Assembly: GCA_020638655.1 (NCBI GenBank)
Contig: JACKIC010000009.1
Span: forward strand, 124,001 to 188,000
Direction: 5' to 3'
Length of the DNA: 64,000 nucleotides
Source: Planctomycetota bacterium
GTDB taxonomy: Bacteria > Planctomycetota > UBA1135 > UBA2386
In this document: one piece after another, positions 34,269 to 42,059 of the stretch
Numbering within the stretch: the first letter of the stretch is position 1
Layout of the letters: each line of letters starts with the position of its first letter
Translations under genes and position numbers: made by a program
Notes under the pieces: generated by a model
Told to the model about the DNA's origin: nothing
Databases searched by the model: none
The model's input: only the letters and a program-made list of their open reading frames with translations

Positions 34269-35473
34269 GCGATCTGACGGTAGAGGTCGAGGTGGCGGGC
34301 GGCGGAGACGGCGATCGTCGGCAGTTCGTTCGCGATCGCCGCGCGCAGCGCGGCGAGGCGCGCCGGAGAAGCTACCAGTTCGTGCAGCGTCGCTCGAAGC
34401 TTCTCGAGCGGGGTCACGACGACGCCGCCCTGGTCGCGGCGCTCGGCGAACGCGCCGCGGTCGGACAGCACCGCCGGCACGCCGTGCGCGAGCGCCTCGT
34501 CGACGACCAGGCCGTAGGTCTCCTGACAGCGCGACGGGAACACCGCCAGGTGCAGCAGCCGCGCCGGGTGCGGATCGCGCGCCTGGTAGGGCCCGTGTTC
34601 GATCAAGGTCGTGCCGCTCTCGGCGGCGCGCTGGCGCATGCGCGCCGCGAACTCCTGGCCGATCCAGCCGCCGCACAGATGCAGCTCGATGGGCAGCCCC
34701 GCGACCGCGGTGATCAGCTCGAAGAGGCCCTTCTCGGCGACGAGGTTGCCGAAGGTGCCGACCCGCAGCGTCTCCCCTGGCGCCGGCGCCGGCGCCCGCT
34801 CGCCGACGGGCACGGCGCGCAGCAGACCGTGCGGCACGACCTCGATCGCGCCCGCGTACGGCAGGCACTCGCGCACGAAGGTCGCCGTGGTCTTGCTCGG
34901 CGCGGTCACCGCCGCGGCGAGCGCCACGTCGGCACGCAGCGCGGCGTCGCGCGCCGCGAGCGCTGCGGCGACCGCGGCCGGCCCGGACTTCACGACCTGA
35001 TCGATGCACGGCACGCACGCGGCGCGGTCGGTACCCGTCGGACAGGTGATGCCCGCCGGCGGCAGTCGGAAGTAACGCGCGCAGGTCACCCACAGGTCGT
35101 GGCACGACAACAGCACCGGCAGGCCGAGCTCGTGGCAGACCGCCAACGTGCCGGCGCCGAAGGCCGCGAACGAATGCACGTGCACGACGTCGGGCGCCAG
35201 CTCGCGCAACCAGTCGCGCACCAGGCCGAGCACGCGCGGCCGCACGAAGCCGTTGTGGTCCCACTCGTCGAGCTTCTTGAACAGGCGCCGCACCGGCACG
35301 TCCTCGAACACCTCGTCGCGGCGATCCTCGCCCGCGTGCACCGTGTCGCTGCACGTGATCGCCGCGATGGTCGCCCCCAGCGCGCGCAGCTCGCGCGCCA
35401 TCGCCGTGACCACCTGTTCGGTGCCGCCGCGGCCCTCGGGCGGGTAGTTGGAGGTGACGAACGCGACCTTCAC
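34265..35473 (-). CDS. GT4 family glycosyltransferase
   Basis: A 402-aa GT-B glycosyltransferase. The N-terminal domain starts VKVAFVTSNYPPEGRGGTE, the loop typical of retaining GT4 enzymes, and includes VVHVHSFAAFG. The C-terminal domain has VGTFGNLVAEKGLFELITAV and the E-x7-E segment CQETYGLVVDEALAHGVPAV. The Cys cluster CPTGTDRAACVPC in the middle resembles a short metal-binding insertion seen in some GT4 proteins. The start is GTG at 35473, overlapping the upstream GT2 stop by four bases (GTGA). It sits third in the operon; donor and acceptor are unknown. Confidence 0.92.
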   Translation of the reverse strand: MKVAFVTSNYPPEGRGGTEQVVTAMARELRALGATIAAITCSDTVHAGEDRRDEVFEDVPVRRLFKKLDEWDHNGFVRPRVLGLVRDWLRELAPDVVHVHSFAAFGAGTLAVCHELGLPVLLSCHDLWVTCARYFRLPPAGITCPTGTDRAACVPCIDQVVKSGPAAVAAALAARDAALRADVALAAAVTAPSKTTATFVRECLPYAGAIEVVPHGLLRAVPVGERAPAPAPGETLRVGTFGNLVAEKGLFELITAVAGLPIELHLCGGWIGQEFAARMRQRAAESGTTLIEHGPYQARDPHPARLLHLAVFPSRCQETYGLVVDEALAHGVPAVLSDRGAFAERRDQGGVVVTPLEKLRATLHELVASPARLAALRAAIANELPTIAVSAARHLDLYRQIA

Positions 35474-36390
35474 CGCCACAGCTCCGCTTCGGCCTTGGCC
35501 AGGTAGTCGCGCTCCGCCCGCTGCGCCGCGGGGTCGTTCGGGTGGCGGCGCACGATCTTGCGGCGCTCCTCCCAGATGCGCAGCCGCACGCAGACCTTGA
35601 TCCAGGCGCGGCCGAGCCAGCCGTAGTGCTTGCCGTAGTAGGCGAGCCGGTTCTGGTGCCAGAGCACCAGCATCTTGCCGAAGTTGCGCGTGCTGCCGCC
35701 GCGGTGGTGCAGCACCTCGGCGTCGGCCAGGTAGTGGACGCGCCGGCCGTCGCGCCACAGTCGGCGCGACAGGTCGACGTCGTTGTAGAACAGCGACAAC
35801 TGCTCGTCGAGGCCACCGTAGCGGCGCCACTCCTCGAGCCGGATCACGAACACCGCGCCGGGCGGCTGGTCGACGTCGCGCGAAGACAAGTGGTCGAAGT
35901 CGCGCATCAGGTAGCGCGCCTGCACGCGGCTGCCGGGCCAGAACGTGCCCCACCACGAGTCGAAGCACAGCGCCGTCGCCAAGGTCGGGAATCGCTGACA
36001 GGCGTGCTGCACGGTGCCGTCGGGGTCGACGAGCCGCGGCGCCACCGCGCCGTGCCCCGGGTGCTGGCGCAGGTAGTCGACCAGCTGATCGAGCGCGCCG
36101 GGCCGCACCTCGGTGTCGCTGTTGAGCGTGCACAGGAACTCGCCGGTCGCGGCCGCCGCGCCCTGGTTGTTGCCGGCCGCGTAGAGGCGGTTCTCGGCGT
36201 TGCGCAGCAGGCGCACCTGCGGAAACGCCGCCGCGATCGCGTCGGCCGAACCGTCGGCGCTGCCGTTGTCGACGACGATCACCTCGCGCGCATGGCGCGG
36301 CGTCTCGGCGAACAGCGCGCGCAGGCAGGCGAGCGTCAGTTCCCTGGTGTTCCAGCTGAGCACCACCACCGACAGCACCGGCGTCGTCAC
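35470..36390 (-). CDS. GT2 glycosyltransferase (rhamnosyltransferase-like)
   Basis: A 306-aa family-2 enzyme: VLSVVVLSWNTRELTLACLR, VIVVDNGSADGSADAI and DxD in CTLNSDTEVRP. The catalytic-base region is GGLDEQLSLFYNDVDLSRRLW. The RNFGKMLVLWHQNRLAYYGKHYG segment near the C-terminus is typical of the WbbL/rhamnosyltransferase group. The start is GTG at 36390 within a GTGA overlap with the first gene of the operon, and the stop overlaps the GT4 start. Probably adds one residue to a lipid-linked glycan on the cytoplasmic face. Confidence 0.92.
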   Translation of the reverse strand: MTTPVLSVVVLSWNTRELTLACLRALFAETPRHAREVIVVDNGSADGSADAIAAAFPQVRLLRNAENRLYAAGNNQGAAAATGEFLCTLNSDTEVRPGALDQLVDYLRQHPGHGAVAPRLVDPDGTVQHACQRFPTLATALCFDSWWGTFWPGSRVQARYLMRDFDHLSSRDVDQPPGAVFVIRLEEWRRYGGLDEQLSLFYNDVDLSRRLWRDGRRVHYLADAEVLHHRGGSTRNFGKMLVLWHQNRLAYYGKHYGWLGRAWIKVCVRLRIWEERRKIVRRHPNDPAAQRAERDYLAKAEAELWR

Positions 36391-37604
36391 GTACCGCCCC
36401 CCTGCGCCAGCGCCACGCCGAGGTGCGACTGGCACGCAAAGCGCCACATGCCGAGCAGCTCGGGCGCGGGCCCGTCGAGGTCGTAGGCGGCGTAGAAGAA
36501 CGTCGTGTAGCCGAAGTTGCGCCACATCGCGTCGCTCGGCGTCCAGCGGTCGCCGCTGCCGAACATGCCGCCCGACAGGTAGAACCGCGAGTCCAGCGAC
36601 ATCAGCAGCAGGAACTTCTCGCAGCGCCTGGGCAGCGCGATCGTCGGCCGCTCGCTGCTGGCGCCGAGGTCGTGCATCGGGCCGTGCGGCGGGGTCTTCT
36701 TCCAGCGCCGCGTCACCTTGTTGTTCAGGAGCCAGCGCTGCAGCCCCAGCGCCCAACGACCGAACACGCCGTACCACTTGTCGTAGTAGAGCTGGCGCGA
36801 GACGTCGTGGCGCTTCCACATCGTCTCGGGATCGCTCATGCCCGAGCGGTTGACGAAGTGCACCAGCCTCGCCTCCGGCACCTGTGTGATCGTGCGCCCC
36901 GACTTGCGGATCTTGACCGACAGGTCGGCGTCCTCGTAGTAGAGCGGGAAGCGCTCGTCGAACCGGCCGATCGACTCGAAGTAGCCGCGCTCCACCAGGA
37001 ACAGGCAGCCCGACATCATCGGCAGGTGCAGCGGCCGGTCGGCGGTCCACACGCGCAGCCACTGCCGCAGCAGGTGCCGCGCGTACCAGCGGCTCACCAC
37101 GCGCGAGAACGCCGCCAGCGTGGTGATCGCGACGTCGCCGAGCGTCGGCAGCGTATTGGGCGGCAGCCGCCCCATGAAGTCGGCGTCCCAGTAACCCTTG
37201 GGCACGGCGATGCCCGTCCCGGGATCGTTCTCGCACTGGCGCTGCAGGGCCGGGATCAGCCCCTCGGTGAACAGCAGGTCCGGGTTGCTGACCAGGATCC
37301 ACTTGCCGCGGCTCAGCGACAACGCGAGGTTCATGCCCTTGCTGTAGCCGCCGTTCTCGGTGTGCAGGATCAGGCGCCCGGCCTGCGGGTCCCCCTGCTG
37401 CTCGGCGAGCAGCTGCAGCTCGCGCTCGACCGCCGCGATCGCCTCGGGGCTGCGGTTGGGCGACAGGTTGTCGACCACGATGCACTCGAACGGCATCGGC
37501 GTGCCGTCGGGCCGCGTCGGCCCGTGCTCACGCAGCGACGCGATCGCCGTGCTGCACTCGCCCCACGTGTTGTAGTTGACGATCAGTACGGACAGCTCGG
37601 CCAT
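36387..37604 (-). CDS. GT2 glycosyltransferase, first gene of the glycan operon
   Basis: A 405-aa family-2 glycosyltransferase: LSVLIVNYNTWGECSTAIASL, CIVVDNLSPNRSPEAI, and the DxD-like VSNPDLLFTEG. The acceptor segment is FESIGRFDERFPLYYEDADLSVKI. About 100 residues longer at the C-terminus than the neighbours; the extension (GGMFGSGDRWTPSDAMWRN) is unassigned. ATG 37604 is chosen because it opens the GT fold; a GTG at 37682 would add a non-homologous leader. No clear promoter box or ribosome-binding site is visible. Its stop overlaps the next start (GTGA), beginning a chain of four such junctions. Confidence 0.9.
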   Translation of the reverse strand: MAELSVLIVNYNTWGECSTAIASLREHGPTRPDGTPMPFECIVVDNLSPNRSPEAIAAVERELQLLAEQQGDPQAGRLILHTENGGYSKGMNLALSLSRGKWILVSNPDLLFTEGLIPALQRQCENDPGTGIAVPKGYWDADFMGRLPPNTLPTLGDVAITTLAAFSRVVSRWYARHLLRQWLRVWTADRPLHLPMMSGCLFLVERGYFESIGRFDERFPLYYEDADLSVKIRKSGRTITQVPEARLVHFVNRSGMSDPETMWKRHDVSRQLYYDKWYGVFGRWALGLQRWLLNNKVTRRWKKTPPHGPMHDLGASSERPTIALPRRCEKFLLLMSLDSRFYLSGGMFGSGDRWTPSDAMWRNFGYTTFFYAAYDLDGPAPELLGMWRFACQSHLGVALAQGGGT

Positions 37605-37748
37605 CGTGCAGCTCAAGGGCGCGGACCGGTCGTCACCTCGCGGGCCCACAGCAGGAGATCGGCGCGCCGGCGCGCCTACCAATACCCGACCTGCGCGCGA
37701 ATCTCACCGTGCCGCACGCGGCGATGACACCGCGCGTTGACGCGGCGC

Positions 37749-38255
37749 TCAAGGCAGCTTGGCGGGGTCCGCGGCGCCTCTGGGGCCGGCCTTCTCGCCG
37801 CCCTTCGCATCGGGCTTGGGCCCCACGCGGCGCACCAGCATCTCGCCGAAGAGCGTCTCGCGCTCGCGATCCTGGCCGTCCTTGGACCAGTCGCCCTCCT
37901 GGGGTTCCATCGACTTGCGCAGGTCCTTGACCTTCTCCTGCATGATCACGTAACGCACCGGCCAGCCCTTCTGCGCCGTGCCCTCGTCGATCATGACCTC
38001 GGCGATCAGGCGGTAGCGGCCAGGGCGGCCCAGGCCGAGCTGGCGCTGGCGCCAGCGCGACTGCAGCGTGCCCATGCCGCGGTCCGAGGCGCTCGCGTCG
38101 ACCGCGAAACCGGCGTGCGTGGCCACGTAGAGCAGGCCGTCGTAACACTCGCCGAAGGTCATCGGCGCGGTCTGCAGCTCGCGCCAGTCGTGCACGGTGC
38201 CGCAGCTGGCGAAGAACGGGGCGGCGAGCAGCAACAGCAGATGCGAGGGTCTCAT
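37749..38255 (-). CDS. Small putative lipoprotein
   Basis: A 168-aa protein with a signal sequence ending in a lipobox (LLAAPFFASC, Cys18). The mature part begins with GTVHDWRELQTAPMTFGECYDGLLYVATHAG and has a two-layer alpha/beta feel (RYRLIAEVMIDEGT, GWPVRYVIMQEKVKDLRKSM). It ends with a Lys/Gly/Pro-rich tail. I do not recognise the family. It is divergent from the HAD phosphatase gene with only 28 bp between starts; these contain a symmetric TATAC box. Confidence 0.75.
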   Translation of the reverse strand: MRPSHLLLLLAAPFFASCGTVHDWRELQTAPMTFGECYDGLLYVATHAGFAVDASASDRGMGTLQSRWRQRQLGLGRPGRYRLIAEVMIDEGTAQKGWPVRYVIMQEKVKDLRKSMEPQEGDWSKDGQDRERETLFGEMLVRRVGPKPDAKGGEKAGPRGAADPAKLP

Positions 38256-38265
38256 GGGCGGGCGG

Positions 38266-38273
38266 AGTATACA
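38266..38273. promoter_or_regulatory. Symmetric bidirectional -10 box
   Basis: AGTATACA reads TATACT on the minus strand and TATACA on the plus strand. Each ends exactly ten bases from the start codon it faces (38255 and 38284). Both messages would be nearly leaderless. Confidence 0.5.
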
Positions 38274-38283
38274 GAACGACCCC

Positions 38284-38937
38284 GTGACACCGCAGCCGAC
38301 CTTCCTGTTCGACCTCGACGGCACCCTCGCCGACACGCTCGGCGACATCGCCGCGAGCACCAACTTCGTGCGCGCGGCCCACGGTCTGCCCGACGTCGGG
38401 GACGCCGTCGTGCGCAGCTTTGTCGGCGATGGCGCGCGCACGCTGCTGCGGCGCGCGCTCGCCGAAGTCCTGCCAGCCGCCGGCGACCAGCAGGACCGCT
38501 TCCTCGACGCCGCCTTCGCGACCTACGCAGAGCACCACCAGGAGCAGTGCCTGCAGCTGGTGCAGCCGTATCCCGGCGTGCGCGACTTCCTCGCTGCGCA
38601 CCACGCCCGGGGCTGCCGCATGGCGGTCGTCACCAACAAGCCCGCGCGCTTCGCCGCGCCGATCGTGCGTCACCTGGGCATCGGCGAATGGCTTCCCGTC
38701 GTCATCGGCGGCGACACCCTGCCCGTGCGCAAGCCCGACCCCGCGCCGCTGCGCCTCGCACTGCAGCGGCTCGGCGCGCCCCACACCGGCGTGACCATGG
38801 TCGGCGACGGCGTGCAGGACCTGCGCGCCGGCAAGGCCGCGGGGCTGCGCACCGTCGCGTGCCTGTTCGGCTTCGGCGAACCGGCGGCGCTGCGGCGCGA
38901 GGGCGCGGACGAGTTCTGGCAGACGTTCGGCGGCTGA
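38284..38937 (+). CDS. HAD-family phosphatase (phosphoglycolate phosphatase-like)
   Basis: A 217-aa haloacid-dehalogenase-fold phosphatase with a type-1 cap. Motif I is FLFDLDGTLADTL (Asp nucleophile and Asp acid/base), motif II VVTNKP, motif III Lys in VRKPDPAP, motif IV MVGDGVQDLRAG. The length and cap match Gph/PGP-type enzymes that clear 2-phosphoglycolate, but many paralogues act on other phosphates. The start is GTG at 38284; a longer reading frame begins upstream at 38197 but would run antisense through the lipoprotein gene. A TATACA box lies ten bases before the GTG and there is no ribosome-binding site. Confidence 0.9.
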   Translation: MTPQPTFLFDLDGTLADTLGDIAASTNFVRAAHGLPDVGDAVVRSFVGDGARTLLRRALAEVLPAAGDQQDRFLDAAFATYAEHHQEQCLQLVQPYPGVRDFLAAHHARGCRMAVVTNKPARFAAPIVRHLGIGEWLPVVIGGDTLPVRKPDPAPLRLALQRLGAPHTGVTMVGDGVQDLRAGKAAGLRTVACLFGFGEPAALRREGADEFWQTFGG

Positions 38938-38949
38938 CCGGCCCGCGCG

Positions 38950-40035
38950 TCACTGGTTGCCGATCAGGCCCACGCCGCCGTTCGTGGTCACCACGCCGAG
39001 GGCGTTGACCGGCGGATCGAGCACGAACGCCTGGTTGTAGAGGTGCAGGCCGAGCGCGTAGATGTTGTTGGGGATGTTGTATTGCAGGTTGGTCGCGCCG
39101 CCCGCGTTCGCGACGCGGAACTGCGTGTCGAAGGGATCGAGCAGCAGATCGCAACCCGGCGCGCCGTAGCCCCCGAGGTCGAAGGGCAACGGGTGCCCGC
39201 CCCAGCTGTTCGCCGACACACCCAGCAGCATCAACACCAGCGCCGCCGGTGGCGTCTGCGCCACGCGCACCCGCAGCTGGTTGCCGATCTGCGGCGTGTC
39301 GTCGCTCCACAGCTGCGGCACCGCGGTCTGGGTCTGCGCCACGAACCCCATCACCGGGCCGAAGCCGCGCACCGGTCCGCCGTTGCCGACCGTGGCGCTC
39401 GCCGGCGTGCCCCACAGGCTCGCCGTGCCGCTCAGGTTGTCGAGCGGGTAGCCGTAGATGCCGCTGCCGTAGCTGTTGCCGTGGACGACGATCTCGATCA
39501 TCAGGTTGCGCCCGGCCTGCGGCACCCAGTCGAACGTCGTCGTCCAGGGGATCGTCAGCAGCATCTGCGTGAACGTCTGCGGATACGTCAGCAGCTGGTC
39601 GGGGAAGTTCACCACCGTGCGCGGCAGCACCAGCGTCGGCGCGCCCGCGTCCCAGTTGCTCGCGAAGGTCGTCGACATCGTGCCCGACCATCGCGTCGTG
39701 TAGCCGACCCGGATCTCGAGGTCGACCGCGAAGTTGTGCGCCACCGGCCCGGTGTGCGTCTGCCGCAGCGACAGGGCGGCCATCGTGAACGCGTTCGGCA
39801 GCTCGCTGCCGAGGAAGATCTGCTGGTAGCGGTTGGGCGTCCAGCCGAACGGGATCGCGTTGCCGCTGCCCCACGCGCTGTTGGCCGCCGCGGGCAGGAC
39901 CTGCGTCGCGCCGAGACCGACGCCGGTGCCCGGACAACCGGTGCCATAGGTGGCGTAGGTGGCGGTGACCTGCGCCGGGCAGAGCGAGGCGGCGGCGAGC
40001 ACGCCGAGGGCGAGCGAGAGCGTGGACTGGAGCAT
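38950..40035 (-). CDS. Secreted protein with the shared planctomycete-type C-terminal module
   Basis: A 361-aa protein with a signal peptide (QSTLSLALGVLAAASLCPAQ) and a mature part rich in beta strands. The mature N-terminus has ATYATYGTGCPGTGVGLGA, echoing the FGxGCxGSNG motif of the two kelch proteins. The last 100 residues have GGYGAPGC and end with FVLDPPVNALGVVTTNGGVGLIGNQ, clearly related to their C-termini. The middle (PQAGRNLMIEIVVHGNSYG) looks like a jelly-roll sandwich. Function is unknown. AGGAGG lies about ten bases upstream of ATG 40035. The gene is convergent with the HAD gene. Confidence 0.8.
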   Translation of the reverse strand: MLQSTLSLALGVLAAASLCPAQVTATYATYGTGCPGTGVGLGATQVLPAAANSAWGSGNAIPFGWTPNRYQQIFLGSELPNAFTMAALSLRQTHTGPVAHNFAVDLEIRVGYTTRWSGTMSTTFASNWDAGAPTLVLPRTVVNFPDQLLTYPQTFTQMLLTIPWTTTFDWVPQAGRNLMIEIVVHGNSYGSGIYGYPLDNLSGTASLWGTPASATVGNGGPVRGFGPVMGFVAQTQTAVPQLWSDDTPQIGNQLRVRVAQTPPAALVLMLLGVSANSWGGHPLPFDLGGYGAPGCDLLLDPFDTQFRVANAGGATNLQYNIPNNIYALGLHLYNQAFVLDPPVNALGVVTTNGGVGLIGNQ

Positions 40036-40149
40036 GCTGGGTCGGCCTCCTGGGCCGCGCGCGTGGGATTGCACCGGCACGTAGTCCGCCGCACCGCTCC
40101 TCGGACATGCGCCGATGGGCGCAGAGCCCCGGCGCGAGATGCGGTGCCC

Positions 40150-41064
40150 TCAGCGGAACAGCTGCAGGAACGCCACGGTCATGCGTTCCTCGAAGCAGCC
40201 GCGGTAGGCCTGCGCCAGGATGCGCAGCGCGTCGAACACGCCGACGCGCGGCTGCTGCGTCGAGTAGATCTTGTCGAACGTGTTGACCAGACCGACGAGG
40301 CGCGCCATCTCGGGGATGTGCGAACCGCGCAGGCCGTGCGGATAGCCCGAGCCGTCGAAGCGCTCGTGGTGCGATAGCGCCGCGTCGACCACGGCCTTGG
40401 GCAACGCCAGCCGGCGCAGCAACTCGGCGCCGCGTTCGGCGTGTTCGGGGTCGTGCTCGAGGTTCTCGTGGCCGACCCTGCCGACGTCGTGCAGCAACCC
40501 GGCGAGCCCGGCCTGCACCATCACCGTGCTGTCCGCGGACATCACCACCTTGGCCAGCGCCATGCACAGGAACCCCACCGTCAGGCTGTGCTCGGCGAGG
40601 CCGTCGCTGGCGCCGAGCACGCGACGGATCGCGCGCAGGGCGTCCTTGTCGCGGTTCATGAGGCCACACGCCGCCAGCATCACCTTGTTGGCGCGCTGCA
40701 CCGTGTCTCGGTCGGGCGGCGCCGCGAGCAGTTCGGTCGCCACCGACAGGGCCACACCCTGCAGCACCTCGGCGCGCTGCTCCAGCGCCACGCCGCGCTC
40801 GCGCAGGATGCCGTCGAGCGAACGTTCGACGCGGCCGAAGTAGGCCCGACGATCGACGTCGCGGATGAACAGCTGCGCGATCCCTTCGGCCTGCAACCGG
40901 CCCAGGTGCGACTCGTCGAGCGGCCCCTCCGCAGGGCGGTAGAGGACCCAGACGTCCTCGGCGGTGCGCAGGTAGAGGGGGAACGGCGCCGGCTCGCGCG
41001 CGACCAGCCCGGCGAGTGGAATCGCCGTGTAGGTGTCAGCGGTGGAGGCAGGCGAGGAGACCAT
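40150..41064 (-). CDS. HD-GYP domain phosphodiesterase
   Basis: A 304-aa protein. The C-terminal half is an HD-GYP domain: HSLTVGFLCMALA, GLLHDVGRVGHENL (HD pair), HAERGAELL, LSHHERFDGSGYPHGLRG (HHE plus the GYP motif) and LVNTFDKIYS. Such enzymes hydrolyse cyclic di-GMP through GYP-dependent binding. The N-terminal 130 residues (FPLYLRTAEDVWVLYRPAEG and YFGRVERSLDGILRERG) match the DUF3391-like sensory region that often precedes HD-GYP domains. It is cytosolic and monocistronic. It is the only cyclic-di-GMP enzyme in the window. Confidence 0.9.
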   Translation of the reverse strand: MVSSPASTADTYTAIPLAGLVAREPAPFPLYLRTAEDVWVLYRPAEGPLDESHLGRLQAEGIAQLFIRDVDRRAYFGRVERSLDGILRERGVALEQRAEVLQGVALSVATELLAAPPDRDTVQRANKVMLAACGLMNRDKDALRAIRRVLGASDGLAEHSLTVGFLCMALAKVVMSADSTVMVQAGLAGLLHDVGRVGHENLEHDPEHAERGAELLRRLALPKAVVDAALSHHERFDGSGYPHGLRGSHIPEMARLVGLVNTFDKIYSTQQPRVGVFDALRILAQAYRGCFEERMTVAFLQLFR

Positions 41065-41150
41065 CGTCTGCAGCCTTCGGCACGCGGCGAACGGCGCCTT
41101 GACGGCGCCCGGGACCGGCCGATGGCAAGCGCGCCTGCGGGGCGGCAGCG

Positions 41151-41736
41151 TCAGCGTGACGCGCCGAACGCTTCGCGCATGGCCGCGGCCAACAATTCGT
41201 CGAGGCCCAATTCCTGCGCCCAGCGGGCCAGATATGCACGATCGAGGCCGTCGCCGCTGATGCGCAGCACGCCCAGCACGTCTCGCCACTGCCGATCCGA
41301 CACCCGCCCACCCTTCTCGAACCACTCGAGCTTGGTCAGCACGCAGTCTTCCGCAGTGGCGACATCGAGTCGCAGGCCCCCGGCCAATTCGACCTGCATC
41401 CGCCTCTGCATCTCCGAGCGACTGAAGGGACGCTCCCGGCGCACGAAGAGATCCACCTTGAAGCCCGTGCCGCGGTGTACGAGGTTGCAGGAGCCGAGCG
41501 GCCCGATGGCCAACCGCAGCGCCTCCTCATCGACGAAGAAGTCGGCGCGCAGCGCCGCCGCCAGCCCCTCGATGTGACGCCCCTCGAGTTCGACCACCAG
41601 GTCGACAGCTTGGGTCGTGCGGATCTCCCCCGTGGAGCACGGTCGCCACCGAACCACCCACGAAGTGCTGGATACCGAGCCGACGCAAGGCCGCGACGAC
41701 CGCCCGCAGCGGCTCGGCGAACGGCAGCCCAGTCAT
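41151..41736 (-). pseudogene. Nucleotidyltransferase-like protein with a frameshift
   Basis: A gene of about 195 codons broken by one extra base. The N-terminal part reads MTGLPFAEPLRAVVAALRRL and HFVGGSVATVLHG, the GGS nucleotidyltransferase signature. The frame shifts in a run of five C at 41627-41631; with one base fewer, HGE joins IRTTQAVDLVVEL, supplying the acidic site. The remainder (FKVDLFVRRERPFS, EDCVLTKLEWF) matches AbiEii/DUF6036-type nucleotidyltransferases. ATG 41736 overlaps the stop of the 93-aa gene (ATGA), showing a two-gene unit. Either the gene is recently inactivated or the base is a sequencing error. Confidence 0.72.
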
Positions 41737-42014
41737 CGGTGTTGCTCCGGGTCCCACCCATAGACCAAGATCATGGTGCGCCGATCGAGGGATCGCGCGA
41801 CCCGACGCAAGAACACTTCACGCTCGTCAGCGCCCGGGTGACGCAGCCGGATCCCCGCTTCGGCCACGGCGACCGCCATCTGCATCAGGTCTTCCAGCGC
41901 AGCGAACTTCTGCGCCGGCGTCATCGACCGCCAGACCTCGAGCTGCCGGGCCTCGCATGCGAGCGAGGTGTCCGCGGCCAGGGCACGCCGAGGTTGGTGA
42001 GCGTCAGCAGTCAT
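41733..42014 (-). CDS. Small partner of the nucleotidyltransferase
   Basis: A 93-aa helical, charged protein. The core RSMTPAQKFAALEDLMQMAV with AGIRLRHPGADEREVFLRRVA and YGWDP near the end resembles a family of small proteins usually encoded just before AbiEii-like nucleotidyltransferases. The role of the pair is not known; a toxin-antitoxin-like relation is possible but unproven. It overlaps the nucleotidyltransferase start by four bases. It ends with a Trp-Asp-Pro turn and has no membrane segment. Confidence 0.72.
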   Translation of the reverse strand: MTADAHQPRRALAADTSLACEARQLEVWRSMTPAQKFAALEDLMQMAVAVAEAGIRLRHPGADEREVFLRRVARSLDRRTMILVYGWDPEQHR

Positions 42015-42059
42015 CGGTAGCTGGGTTGGCGCCTCTCACGGCTCCGGACCACCGCCGCC

